Below are positions 1 through 10,499 of a stretch of 64,000 nt of DNA, in pieces. The stretch is from Dreissena polymorpha (Eukaryota > Mollusca > Bivalvia > Myida > Dreissenidae). The position numbers were made by a program, and so were the translations under genes. Each line of letters begins with the position of its first letter. Position 1 is the first letter of the stretch. Location: the NCBI RefSeq assembly GCF_020536995.1, contig NC_068366.1, forward strand, positions 32,604,611 through 32,668,610. Reading direction: 5' to 3'. The notes under the pieces are model-generated. The model was not told the DNA's origin and ran no database searches. It was given only the letters and a program-made list of their open reading frames with translations.

Positions 1-2060
1 TTCTGTCACTATTAATAAATGCCATAAAAACCCATAGGCTGCGATAAAAGACGTTTAAAGATGTATCAAACAATGTCAAGCACAGGTTGAAGCACTTTTA
101 ATTATTAGGTTTTTTATTGAACTTATTTCTTTATGACGAGAATTTGTTGAAAGAACAAATAATATAATAAGACAATATGCTCTGAAATCGGACTCGCCTG
201 TGTACTTTATATTTGCAACAAAAATCGCATTCTAGTGTCATAAAACCATAATTATAAAACATGACAAGTAAAGTCAAGAAAAGGCTTTATTTTTTTCAAG
301 CCAATTCAGATCAATAAATAGTGTTCATGCGATCTCACTGATGTTTGCCTTTGGTCAAAACTGCCTGTTTGGCTGATAAAGACTGTTTAACAGTGTATAA
401 TATGAAAACATAATTTCTTACGATGTTAGCTTGATATTTTATATTTTACATGGATCTTTGACCGGAATAGTTTCTTTTATTCGGTACACGTTTACATTGT
501 AACATCGTTCAAAACAATGATTATTGTATTTGTTAAGTATAAGCCTATAGGACTTAAATAATTTCCGATTAAAATTGTTATATTTTTATTTTCATTTTTA
601 AGAATTAGCCTCTTATACGGTACCAATCTCTGATTTGAAGTGTTATATTTAAATTATTTACTTTGTTTATATTTTTAATTGTTGAGTCCGTAAAGTTCCA
701 ATTACTCTGTATTTATTGATTTGTTATATGTTCGGGGAAGTTCTGTACGTACCATTTTCCAGTCGTTTAAAATGACAACAATATTGACGCTTTAATAGTA
801 TCGAGCTATGGGAAAAAAATGTTGACCAGGTGTTGGAACTTACTAGCTTTGGTAAGTTGTCTATGGATATTTTCTGAGGCTCATCATGATTTACAACAAA
901 AGCAACTAAGCCATGTCGAACTATTTTTATGTAACACATACCATTCAATGATCTCAGCATACTTTTTATAAAAGGGATGTAAACCATGTTTGAAATTAAG
1001 TGTCATAGATTCATAAAATAATTGTTGATTGTATTCAAACAAGCAAAGTGACACTCCTGAATATGAAAAAAGTTTACTATATACTTTCGCTTATTGATAA
1101 TCACCAATCGAAATCGAGAAAATAGTATGCTTTTCAGCGATAATTAATAGAAAAAATAGATAATTTATATATAAAAAAGCGTAGTATCGATATAACGTTT
1201 ACACTACCACCAAGGTAAAATAATCTGCGCGGTGTAGTGGTAGCGCATTAGCTTTTGCCTCTATAGGCCCAAATTTGAACCCCGTTCCGTTACATTTGTT
1301 TGATCTTTTTTTTGTATTACTTAAAACTATTCCAAATATTACAGCGTGGAGAATTAATTTATTTACTGAGATTTTTCAAAATTACGAATATCTGTGAAAC
1401 AGTCCCTGTTAATCTCGATTTCAAGAAGAATGCATTGAAGATACAGTTTCAAGAAGTTTTAATAAAAAATAATTGTCGATCCCTAATCATGTCCAATAAC
1501 TTTACGGTTCATTGCTATATAAACAGCATTACATTTATAACGATATGGTTAGGCTCATGTATGTTTAAGTCAAATAGCGATGTGATAATAATACTGTTAA
1601 CTTAGGTACGTCGTTCGTTTTACTCAGATTTACAGGTATTGTACGATGTTGTAATGAGAAGTTTTAAAATATTACTTGACTGTATAATCGCTAGAATTAA
1701 TGCATTCAAATATTTTACATTTTATGGCTAGAGCATAAATAATCATGTAAGTAGCCACGGTGTTCATGTTCTAACAACAAGAACTACAGAAAAAAGTACT
1801 GTGTTTATATAAAAGCAAGCATATGTTTATATGTAATACTTTGTATAATTATAAATTAATGCGTGATACTATATGTTTATCAAATAAATCAAAGCAGGTT
1901 CTATATCGGCCCAATTATGGGGCTATTTATTTGTTTAAAAATATTATGGATGTCATTCAAGTAAATTACCTGTAAGTAAAATTATTTCATACCTAAGAAG
2001 TAAATGTAATAAACCAAATTTAGATCACGCATCCAAATATGTTTGCGACATATAATTCTG
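1..2060. other. AT-rich stretch, no gene recognised
   Basis: No exon with a convincing protein or splice context is visible. The only structured item is the tRNA-like segment listed separately at 1224-1295. Short open frames here are low in GC and resemble nothing known. Confidence 0.5.
1224..1295 (+). tRNA. Degenerate tRNA-like sequence (pseudo-tRNA or SINE head)
   Basis: An A-box-like GTGTAGTGGTAGCGC is followed about 30 bases later by a weak B-box-like TTTGAACCCC. The anticodon stem and T stem pair poorly and the acceptor ends do not match, so a working tRNA is unlikely. It is best read as a tRNA pseudogene or the head of an old SINE. Confidence 0.3.
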
Positions 2061-2080
2061 ATAACTACAACACAAAGGTT

Positions 2081-2192
2081 ATATAAGCTGCATTTTTAAC
2101 ACATTAATGAAAAGAAGGAACGGATTCAATCCAATAACGGACGACTCATCGGTTGGGGGTTTATCTTCGAAGAAGGGCCCATCGCTAAACAA
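2081..2192 (+). other. Possible small first exon with TATA-like box
   Basis: TATATAAG lies around 2079-2087 and is followed by an ATG at 2107. This opens a 28-codon frame rich in Ser, Lys, Arg and Gly that runs into a splice-donor-like GTATGT at 2193. The encoded peptide (starting MKRRNGFNPITDD) looks less AT-biased than its surroundings, which is why it is listed. The TATA-like box is very close to the ATG, no downstream exon was found, and nothing in the peptide is recognised. It may be chance. Confidence 0.2.
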
Positions 2193-2313
2193 GTATGTCA
2201 TTTCGTTATCGACGCGTACAAGCCGACATCGTCATGATTCGCGCAGAACTATGACTTTATTTGGAAAATTGTTAGAAAATAAATGTGTACGGTCCTGTAA
2301 ACGTATGAATTAA

Positions 2314-3669
2314 TGTGCATACGTACTGAGTTCCCTGGCGTAAAAGAACAATATTGCACGTGTGTTTACTTTCTCATGGAATGCAGCGTTTTGGTAAAAA
2401 GAAAAATATCTTTTTGGGTAATTGATATTAATAAAGTTGTACGGTCATGAGCACGTATGCATTTATTTGCATTAATATTTAGTTCCTTGGAAAAAAAATA
2501 ATTTTACATTGTTGTGCTATTTTATAAGTATACATCGTTCAAATACAAAGAGGGCAGACGTTTTAACTACAAAATGTATACTATTTGTAAGAATGTACTA
2601 AACACTTAAACAACTTACTCTAATGTTTTATTGTAGATGCATTCATTTTATAAATAAGAACCATTCTTGCCAAAACTACACTAAAAACGGAAGCTTCGGT
2701 TGCACATACGTTTTTCTACAGCTTAATAAGCAAGATATATTTATCAAGATATGCATAAAATTTACGTTAAGACATGAATATATCATAATAAAGAATTAAT
2801 AATACAATTTGATTGATCTGAATTATAATCATTTCTTATTGTTCTGCACTTTCAATCAATTTTTTTTTAAATATTTTGGTGCTGAGGAATACATCACATT
2901 TTTTTTAGCAGTCTTTAGAAGTAGAATTAAAGGAGCCACGTCAAAAGGTGAAGATTGCTTTTGAGTCCCACAGAGACATATGAAACATTTTGCACAGTTT
3001 GTTTTAACCTCAGTGACATCCCAAACGCATGTGTTTATATTCGTTCGAGAAAATCGTCAGTGTCTATCTTATTGTAACAATATCACCGCCGCATTATGAT
3101 TTTTTGTTACAATATCGAACATCAACTGTGATATAATCTATACTTGAACGAAGCGGTTTGGGTGTTCACTGATCGTTTTGTCCTTGGACGGCATGACAGA
3201 CGGTTGTCAAACTGATGACCCACATAGAACATGTTTTGAGCATCATTAACTTAATGTCTGCGCATTCAATACAAATATGGTGTCAGTAGATCAAACAAGT
3301 TGCACGCAATATTGAGATCTGATATGAGTATCACTCCTAACCATCCGTTTAGTTGTAAACAGCTAGCCTCAATCAAGTTTATAAATGCGTTATTAATTTT
3401 GTTCAACATGTTTGTATTGTTGCATAACTCGTCTACCATGCCAAAGTACTTCCTTGTTTATTTCAGAGAGCATTCGGTCCAGGTAACATATATTTATTCA
3501 ATAAAATAGTATCTGAATAATCGAATGTTTTGCAATAGTACTACTAATTTAAGGCATGGGTTACTCTTTGCAAAATGTTGTTTATGCTGAACATCGGCTT
3601 ACATGTAATACATAGTTGTTAAGTGAGTTCATTGACCTGAGTAAACATTGCAATATTGCATGAGACATA
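2314..3669. other. Intergenic, nothing recognised
   Basis: AT-rich sequence with no recognisable exon, repeat end or RNA gene. A short frame at 3300-3509 shows no domain, signal or homology to the neighbouring family. Confidence 0.4.
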
Positions 3670-3830
3670 CAAGCTTGAGGTATTTCACAATAACCGAGTA
3701 TTATTTATAAACATGTTCGCATTGGCTTATATATATGACTTGGTGGAATGAAAACGCGACACAGTATGTTATCAGCATACGGTCTTCATTTCCCGGTACT
3801 CTTTCATTCAGGTAACATGCGATACAAATC
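3670..3830 (+). promoter_or_regulatory. Promoter/first-exon-like cassette, copy 1
   Basis: This 161 bp block is repeated almost letter for letter at 5286-5448. It carries a TATA run (TTATATATATGA, about 3727-3738), then CATTTC/TCAGCA initiator-like sequence, and ends in a good splice donor (CAG/GTAACA, cut after 3811). That is the layout of a core promoter with a short first exon. Copy 2 sits just upstream of the transmembrane exon of TNFR-like copy A. This copy has no downstream exon nearby on the + strand and overlaps the presumed 3' flank of the - strand TIR gene, so it is probably a stray duplicate. The promoter function is inference. Confidence 0.4.
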
Positions 3831-4244
3831 GACGATCTATAATATATGACGTTGGATCCAATTTCAAGTCAATATAATCGCTCTGTATTTGGCTACCGTT
3901 ATTTAAAATGTGGATTATAACGATGAACTCTGTGATGACCGCGATCACTGAATTTAGAAATGCCATTCCGTCGGGTATCTTTATTATGTGGATCAAGTGC
4001 TATTTATATGCACTGTTTGGAAAATTTGCTGCTCCTTAACTAGAACTGAAATAGCTGCGAACTTGTTAAGCAATGATATCCCTTATACGCTTCCGTAGAT
4101 TTAAAATTTGATAGTGGTCACCCGTGCATGTATTCCTCGTGTAGTTTAAATCAAAGTATATGCAGGCCACTGGACTGTATTACTGGTATATACATGAGTT
4201 AGTAAACAAGTTTATAGGTTTAAAACGTTTCTTTTTGATGAAAG

Positions 4245-4572
4245 TTAAAATTTCATACCGGTTTCATATTCCATAATAGTTTGTTCACTGGCATTGTCCT
4301 CCATGTGGACATGTGGAATCGTTCGAATCTCGTCCAGTGGACGCCAATCAGTAAAATTAATGTTCAAATCAGGACGGAATGGATTCTCCTCGTCTTCCGG
4401 TTCGAAGAAAGTTTCCGGTTCCATGGGCGCTTTTATGGCCGACTCCAGGTCTTCCCAGATCCTATCGATCATATCTGTCTTTGTGAAATCGCAGGCGGCT
4501 AGAAAGCGGAGAATTCTGGGAACTAGTACCCCCTTTTCTAGGATGATTGGTATCAGACTTTGCTTCTGGCGC
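4245..4572 (-). CDS. MYD88: MyD88-like TIR adaptor, last coding exon (partial gene)
   Basis: The exon codes for 108 residues and a stop. It begins after a TTTTAG acceptor (4573-4574 on the + strand), with one base completing a codon. The first 50 residues form the last third of a TIR domain: RQKQSLIPI, then VPRILRFLAACDFT, then DRIWEDLESAI. These align with human MyD88 (HQKRLIPI, FPSILRFITVCDYT, FWTRLAKAL), with box 3 FW replaced by IW. The exon boundary falls where the last exon of vertebrate MYD88 starts. After the TIR come about 58 acidic residues (EPEDEENPF...), a C-terminal extension that I believe is usual in molluscan MyD88. MyD88 links Toll/IL-1-type receptors to IRAK kinases in the cytoplasm. 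An AATAAA lies at 3985-3980 on the - strand. The death domain and TIR boxes 1-2 were not found upstream in this window, so this may be the end of a long gene or a duplicated fragment. Another TIR protein is the alternative. Confidence 0.72.
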
Positions 4573-4608
4573 CTAAAATGTTAAACCTGGCTGTTATATG
4601 AACCCCGT

Positions 4609-4840
4609 TCTGGGAAAATGGGCTTACTGCATTTGCGCAAAGTGTCCTCTCAGATTAGTCTGTGCATGCCGCACAGGCTTATCAGGGACGACACTTTCCG
4701 CGTTTATGGTATTTTTCGCTTAAATGAAGTATTTTATTAATGAAAATCCAATATAGATGGAAAATTGTTAGCCTGTTCTTAATGCAGAGGCTAATCTGGG
4801 ATGACATTTACTCGCACGCATTTAGCCCCGTTTTCCCAGA
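4609..4840. mobile_element. MITE with inverted ends and inner hairpin
   Basis: It starts TCTGGGAAAATGGG and ends CCCCGTTTTCCCAGA, imperfect terminal inverted repeats. Inside, AGATTAGTCTGTGCA and the GGCTAATCTGGG-type half-sites are arranged as in a repeat common in bivalve genomes. It is non-coding. It sits 35 bp upstream of the splice acceptor of the TIR exon, within that gene's intron. Confidence 0.7.
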
Positions 4841-5285
4841 CTACGGCCCATATACAAGTATTATTTGCTATGACTATGTGTATTTGCATTAATCAGTTAC
4901 TACGTGTTGTTTTTTTTTAACATCGAAGTTCAAGTAAAATAGTATAAAATATGTAATGAATGAACACATTATTTAGATGTTACCAAATTTTATAATATAA
5001 ACGGACGGAGCTGTACATGCAATTTTGTATCAAGAGAGCATAAACTGTGTGGAAAACGTATTTTAACAGCGAGTTTAACATATGCTGTTTGTAAGATTTT
5101 TGCTGTGTACAGTTCATGTTAAATTCCGTCAGTAGCACCAAGTTTATTTATATATTTAGGCTTTTAGACATATTAGGTGTAAAAAACATGAACAAACGTG
5201 GGTGACAATTTCAATCCGCCGTATACACTGAAGTTTAGGGACTTGGTACAGCATGTTGCGTGCATATTTTATGAAAGAGAGCATT

Positions 5286-5448
5286 CAAGCTTGAGGTATT
5301 TCACAATAACCGAGTATTATTTATAAACATGTTCGCATTGGCTTATATATATATGACTTGGTGGAATGAAAACGCGACACAGTATGTTATCAGCATACGG
5401 TCTTCATTTCCCGGTACTCTTTCATTCAGGTAACATGCGATACAAATC
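5286..5448 (+). promoter_or_regulatory. Promoter/first-exon-like cassette, copy 2
   Basis: Near-identical to 3670-3830, differing mainly by one extra TA in the TATA run. The TATA box is at about 5344-5355 and the candidate first exon ends at a CAG/GTAACA donor after 5429. The next acceptor (TATTTTAG, 5646-5647) opens the exon holding the ATG of copy A, so a non-coding first exon spliced to that exon is a simple model. Transcription is not shown. Confidence 0.45.
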
Positions 5449-5832
5449 TTTAACGCGTTAGAGTAAGATACAACCGCGTTAGACAACACATGAAAAGATG
5501 TGTTATATTTGTATAATAAAAATATGGATATTATTCATGGATTTAAAACATTTAATGTAAATATTTGTTATTTTGAATACGCTTTTTGACGGATGGATTT
5601 GTACTATTCGTAAGATACTAACATCACGTTTCTTTTAAATATTTTAGAAAAGTAAATATTCGAGATGCTGCCTGAGACAGTTGTAATCTTGCTGACGCTA
5701 GCAACGATTGCTTTCATCCTGGTTGTAGGATTAGTATTACTGTACAGAAAATGTCAAAGGTCAACATAGAGCAGCACTGCGCCTCATCAGCAGAGCGGGT
5801 ATGTTTTATTAATATCTTTGTGTTCTTAATTC

Positions 5833-6350
5833 TTAAAGGGGCCTTTTCACAGATTTTGGCAATTTTTAACTTATTCATTAAATGCTTTATATTGATAAAT
5901 GTAAACATTGGATCGTAAAAGCTCCAGTAAAAAATCAAGAATAAAATTAAAAAAAGGAAAAGAACATTGCCCGGAGCAGGTTTCGAACCAGTGACCCCTG
6001 GAGTCCTGCCAGAGTCCAGAAGTAAAAACGCTTTAGCCTACTGAGCTATTCCGCCGAGTACACATACTTGACGTATTTTATACATTATATAAGCAATCGT
6101 CGTAGTTTCACAAAATTTAACGACAAAAACAGAACTCTCCAAATTATTCAATCGTTTCGCGTTGCAACGCTTTATAATTTTTAGGTTTTAAAATCGTCAA
6201 AAGATGCATATAATGGCTATATTAGACCATGGTAAATGTTCAGTATTACTGTTTCCTCACAAATATCATAACTAAAACGAAAATTTGCGAATCTGAAACA
6301 ACTTTTTTCAATTTTGTAAATTTACCAAAGCGTGAAAAGATCCCTTTAAA
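5833..6350 (-). mobile_element. tRNA-headed inverted-end element, copy 1
   Basis: About 518 bp, reverse orientation relative to the copies at 8620 and 54849. The ends are inverted (TTAAAGGGGCCTTTTCACAG and the complement of TTAAAGGGATCTTTTCACG). The centre (5969-6058) contains a tRNA-like unit on the - strand with A box TAGCTCAGTAGGCT and B box GGTTCGAAACC. It combines a pol III-type promoter with MITE-like ends. It lies in the intron of relic A. Confidence 0.7.
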
Positions 6351-6399
6351 GAGCATAGCATTTGTATTGTTTTTCACAATAATCCTTTAACAACGATTT

Positions 6400-6720
6400 T
6401 ATCATGTAAATTAGGTAAAGTGACCACGACTGATAGATCACGTTTCAATTGTATTCAAATTTTAATGAGTAATACGAAAGTTCTCGTGATTGCTACCTTG
6501 AACCCACTTACTACGTACTTTAGTTAAACCGGGCAGAACAAGACAAGAAAAAGCTGAGCTATAAACACTGCTGTATTGTTATAAATAGTGCGATGGCTGA
6601 TATAAACGCGTCGTATTTATCTAACCCACATTTTACTTCTACGTCATTACGATTAAAGTGGAGGACATGTAATACATGTTATACTTTTAAGACACTGGTT
6701 TATAAAATCAACTAAATCAT
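6400..6720. repeat. Segmental duplication partner of 61540-61800
   Basis: Blocks such as AGATCACGTTT, CGCCGTATTTATCT-type and AATACATGTTATACTTTTAA recur in the same order at 61540-61800. It is intron sequence of relic A shared with relic E, which shows that E is a duplicate of this locus. Confidence 0.65.
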
Positions 6721-7740
6721 ACAGTAAGCTAAGAAGCAACATGCATATTCTCTAAACCAAAACAAACAATTGAACAATTGTTCATAAAATAATGAATTTG
6801 TCTTCTATGCAAGATCGAAGATTGAATATAACCATGTGCTGTACAAACAAGGTTTTGTTTTTAACTCATATTTGACAATACGTTTGGATGAAGATTGCAT
6901 CAATTCAGTTAAATTGAAAAGTATTACCTTCATCAGTATATAATCGAATTTACCAATTTCTTATCGGTAAGCCTGGATCACTTAACTACTTGAATTACAC
7001 GCCAAATGCAAAACGAAAAACACATTATTGTTGTTAAGTAACTGTCAACCATATTTATATTTACGATAAGTGCCAAAGAAGATTCACCAATCGGTCCCTA
7101 GTATAAAATATTTAAAGGTGTTAAATTAATATTATTATTGTAGCGGAAAACATCTAATTTATCTGATGTACATATTACACTGACCTAAAGCTATGGGGCA
7201 TTACATTCAAATTTATGAGACATCAACTTCTAGTTAAAAGTTGTCTTAAATGGATAAGTTGAATTTCCAATTAATTTATTAAACAAGAAGACACTGTACC
7301 TAAGAATCCTGAACGTATTTGTTCACAAGCCTAGACATGGTAAGTAAATGATTATATAGTTCTGGTAGCTCTACATATTAACACACATTAAACTAAGTGA
7401 CCTAAAATTTTCTCAGACAGGTGTGGATAATAAAAAAAGAAGAACACGACGAGCACTCAACAAACTGCTGACAAAAAGTTCAGAAATACATTTCGAACTC
7501 GTTTATCTCGTGGGTGAGTCGAATGTAAGGTGTGGTGAGTACGTGAAAATAGCGGAAGTAAGCATCCAAGTCGTCCGTGAGGCATCTTGTCATGGCGAAT
7601 CAGAATTTCACATTCCTACAGCAATTCATTCAGAGCGAGAGGGAGACCGCGGCGCTGGACTCAACAACGATTCCTCACAACTCAATAACAGCCCAGTTAC
7701 ATGTACCGGATCTAATTCAGTGTGCTGCAGACATTATTAG

Positions 7741-8619
7741 ACAATGTGTACCTCCTCATAAAAATAAACGGTGCAAACCGCTGCCATAAAACTATGGAAA
7801 ATTATCGTCCTAAATGTAGAATCAAGTTCATGTTTCAGATGTGTTCAACCTCTTTCTTCAAAAACGTATCAAAATTTAAAATGGTGGATATGTCGACATT
7901 CATGTCAACATCATAAAAAACAGCAATATTATCAAAGTCAGTCATTTCGTTTTAAAATTCTCAAAGACATAAACATTCAGATAATAAGTTGATTTCATGG
8001 ATTCACAAACTAATAAACGTTTGGACATATTTTTTCCAAAAAGAAATTAACTGTTGTAGAACCCAAAATACGACTTGATGATTGTGACTGTAATTATAAC
8101 TTCCAAAATAATATCTCTATATGCTAGTTGCAACTTGACTTGTGACATATTATATTAGGATTGTTTATTTATGCATCCAATAATTCGTTTTTGAAGAGTT
8201 GGGATGGGTGCGATTGGGTTAATGCAACATGCACAATGTATAATCTACAGAAGCATGGTCTTCTGATTAAAACCTTTATATAATATATCTCAACTTTCAC
8301 CCTGACTCATCCACAGTAACAAACAAGTCCCCTTAACAGCAGAATGTATTTTTTCATATATATGTGAGTTCATTGCTTACATTGCTTATTTAACTTTTAA
8401 ATACGTTTTTTGTTCAATTTCCAATTTAAACAAGGTATTTACCAGTAAATCTAAAGTACGAATTCTACCTGCAGAATCAGACTGAATCTCAATGAAATTT
8501 TGGAACACACATTCGGAAATGAATTTGTATATACTTCTCGGTATTTTTTTATAACTTTAATCACTTAACTGAGCAACATCTTCTACCATCAACAGTGCTT
8601 ATTGTACACTATGATTTAT
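7741..8619. other. 3' flank of relic A, otherwise unassigned
   Basis: The first 170 bp are homologous to the 3' flank of copy B (AATAAA at about 7762; ATGGTGGATATGTCGA at about 7880, matched near 19008). The remainder is AT-rich and holds nothing I recognise. Confidence 0.45.
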
Positions 8620-9138
8620 TTAAAGGGATCTTTTCACGCTTTGGTAAATTGACAAAATTGAAAAAAGTTGTTTCAGATTCGTAAGTTTTCGTTTTAGTTA
8701 TGATATTTGTGAGGAAACAGTAATACGGAACATTAACCATGCTCTAATATAGCCATTATATGCATCTTTTGACGATTTTAAAACCTAAAAATTATAAAGC
8801 GTTGCAACGCGAAACGATTGAATAATTTGGAGAGTTCTGTTTTTGTCGTTAAATTTTGTGAAACTACGAAGATTGCTTATATAAGGTATAAAATACGTCA
8901 TGAATGTGTACTCGGCGGAATAGCTCAGTAGGCTAAAGCGTTTTTACTTCAGGACTCTGGCAGGACTCCAGGGGGTCACTGGTTCGAAACCTGCTCCGGG
9001 CAATGTTCTTTTCCTTTTTTTATTTTTTTTCTTGATTTTTTACTGGAGCTTTTACGATCCAATGTTTACATTTATCAATATAAAGCATTTAATGAATAAG
9101 TTAAAAAAATGCCAAAATCTGTGAAAAGGCCCCTTTAA
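8620..9138 (+). mobile_element. tRNA-headed inverted-end element, copy 2
   Basis: A full-length copy from TTAAAGGGATCTTTTCACGC to AAAAGGCCCCTTTAA. The tRNA-like unit (8914-9003) has A box TAGCTCAGTAGGCT, B box GGTTCGAAACC, and an extra arm (CTGG/CCAG) resembling class II (Leu/Ser-type) tRNAs. No protein is encoded. Confidence 0.72.
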
Positions 9139-9140
9139 GA

Positions 9141-9305
9141 AATAATATTTTTCTATCATGGTTTGTTGTCGAATAACCCACAGTAAGGAGTATAGATGCG
9201 TAGGAATTAAATCACGAGTGCGAAGCACGAGTGATTTGATAACACGCATCTATACAACTTACTGTGGGTTATTCGACAACTAACCATCATAGAAAAATAT
9301 TATTT
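9141..9305. mobile_element. Foldback (palindromic) element
   Basis: Arms of about 60 bp pair nearly perfectly: the left arm contains TTGTCGAATAACCCACAGTA, and the right arm its complement TACTGTGGGTTATTCGACAA with small changes. The centre is itself palindromic (ATCACGAGTGCGAAGCACGAGTGAT). It begins 2 bp after the end of the tRNA-headed element. Confidence 0.65.
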
Positions 9306-9306
9306 C

Positions 9307-9835
9307 GATTCTAACACGATTCTAATTGATTTGATTCAAGTTTTAGGACGTGAACTATATTTTTCAATACTCCGCCCTTCTTAGTACAAAGTTCACTAAT
9401 AAGTGACGTCATTGAATTGTACAAACATATGACGTCGTTTTCATTTACAAATATTTTGCAAATGACGTCACTTTCATTGAAAACAACAATCGTAGAAACT
9501 TAATGGCGTCACGTTTATTGATGCTACTGAAAAGCTGACATGCTAGAAATGTTTTCTGAATTACGTTTCCTAACAAATAACATTTTTTGTAGGCGCGGTT
9601 ATGCCAATAATCACCAAATATACAATTAGTTGTTTCATTACACTTATATACATGCTACATTTATTACATTTCTTTTAGAGCGGGTATTAGCACGTGCATT
9701 TTACCGCAATATTTTCTTTATGTATTCGGAACTATTTTCGAAACATTAAGCTCCGCCTGTAAGTTATTGCAGAATAACCCACGCTTGATTTCCTCCTTTG
9801 TCTATAGAAAACAAGTCACGTGCCGTGTTAGAATC
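9307..9835. repeat. Possible short inverted-end element
   Basis: GATTCTAACACG at 9307-9318 is the exact reverse complement of CGTGTTAGAATC at 9824-9835. The interior is non-coding and repeats GACGTCA-type motifs (TGACGTC at about 9402, 9431 and 9463). A 12 bp match may be chance, or may mark a small non-autonomous transposon. Confidence 0.3.
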
Positions 9836-9955
9836 TTTTATATATATATATTCGTTTGTTATTCATTTGATTTTTTATCAGAATAACGATTGTGTTTTAT
9901 TAATAACCGAACTGAATAAATATTGATAATATTATATGAAGACATGTTGTTGTTA

Positions 9956-10036
9956 GTGCGAACTATGGAAGTGAACTTCGTATTCACTTCAATAATAGCT
10001 TTCATTGCAATTGTAGTTGTGTTATTTCCTCTTCCG
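9956..10036 (+). CDS. Possible orphan transmembrane exon of the TNFR-like family
   Basis: After a TTGTTAG acceptor and eight bases, an ATG at 9965 opens MEVNFVFTSIIAFIAIVVVL, a hydrophobic helix, and the frame reaches a GTTAGT donor-like site at 10037. The leader, the early ATG and the helix recall the transmembrane exons of copies A and D (TIAFILVVGLVLL in A). No tail exon follows in the next kilobases. It could be another decayed family member, an unrelated signal peptide, or chance. Confidence 0.25.
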
Positions 10037-10077
10037 GTTAGTGTAAACAGATTGTAAAACGTGAAATTAAGAACTGT

Positions 10078-10475
10078 GGACTAACATATTGATTAAATAA
10101 TGTTGCTCTCGATGATTCTTTGTTTTTATCGTAGCTAGTGTAAAATAAATGCTCTTGTAGAATGTAAGACCAGCAAATTGGCTAAACAATGATGCTGGTG
10201 GTGGTTGTGTTATATATATGTCGTTGTTATGTAAGAATAATTGCCATGAGAACTACTACCCCAACGTATAATGATACTGGTATTGGTGTTGTCTAAAACC
10301 AGCATATTGACTTAATAACTGCTAGAGGTGGAGTTTCTTGTTTTGTTTTGCTCATGACTAGTTTAAAATTGCCCATGTCAAGTATCAGGCCAAAATACTG
10401 TCTAAAATAATAATGCTGGTAGTGGTCATTTCTTATGATTTCCATAGCTGGCGTAAAACAATTTCCCATAAAAAC
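10078..10475. repeat. Degenerate ~100 bp tandem repeat, about four units
   Basis: Units carry CATATTGATTAAATAATG..., GCAAATTGGCTAAACAATGATGCT, GCATATTGACTTAATAACTG and AAATACTGTCTAAAATAATAATGCT near 10086, 10172, 10302 and 10394, each followed by a GGTGGT/AGTGGTC segment. Confidence 0.5.
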
Positions 10476-10499
10476 TGAAATATAGAGAACAATTAAACT

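Larger units (their letters stand above)
5648..7740 (+). pseudogene. TNFR-like family, copy A (transmembrane and tail exons, decayed)
   Basis: The first exon (5648-5798) follows a TATTTTAG acceptor. Seventeen bases later an ATG (5665) opens MLPETVVILLTL and a clear transmembrane helix ending LYRKCQ, but a stop follows before the GTATGT donor at 5799. The second exon starts at 7417. Its first residues (QVWIIKKEEHDEHSTN) match the start of copy B's tail (QVEIINVVQPDENSTN), then a stop intervenes. A shifted frame continues the homology to NNDSSQLNNSPVTCTGS, against copy B's NVSPQQNDSPLMYTGS. Homology runs on into the 3' flank (CCTCCTCATAAAAATAAAC near 7750; ATGGTGGATATGTCGA near 7880). Frame breaks in both exons suggest a pseudogene. 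No cysteine-domain exon was seen upstream, so A may derive from the short form represented by copy D. An insertion (5833-6350) lies in the intron. Confidence 0.6.

Noticed and set aside
8914-9003. Functional class II tRNA gene
   Set aside because: The same unit occurs three times inside a ~510 bp repeat with inverted ends, and its acceptor stem pairs poorly, so it is the pol III head of a mobile element.
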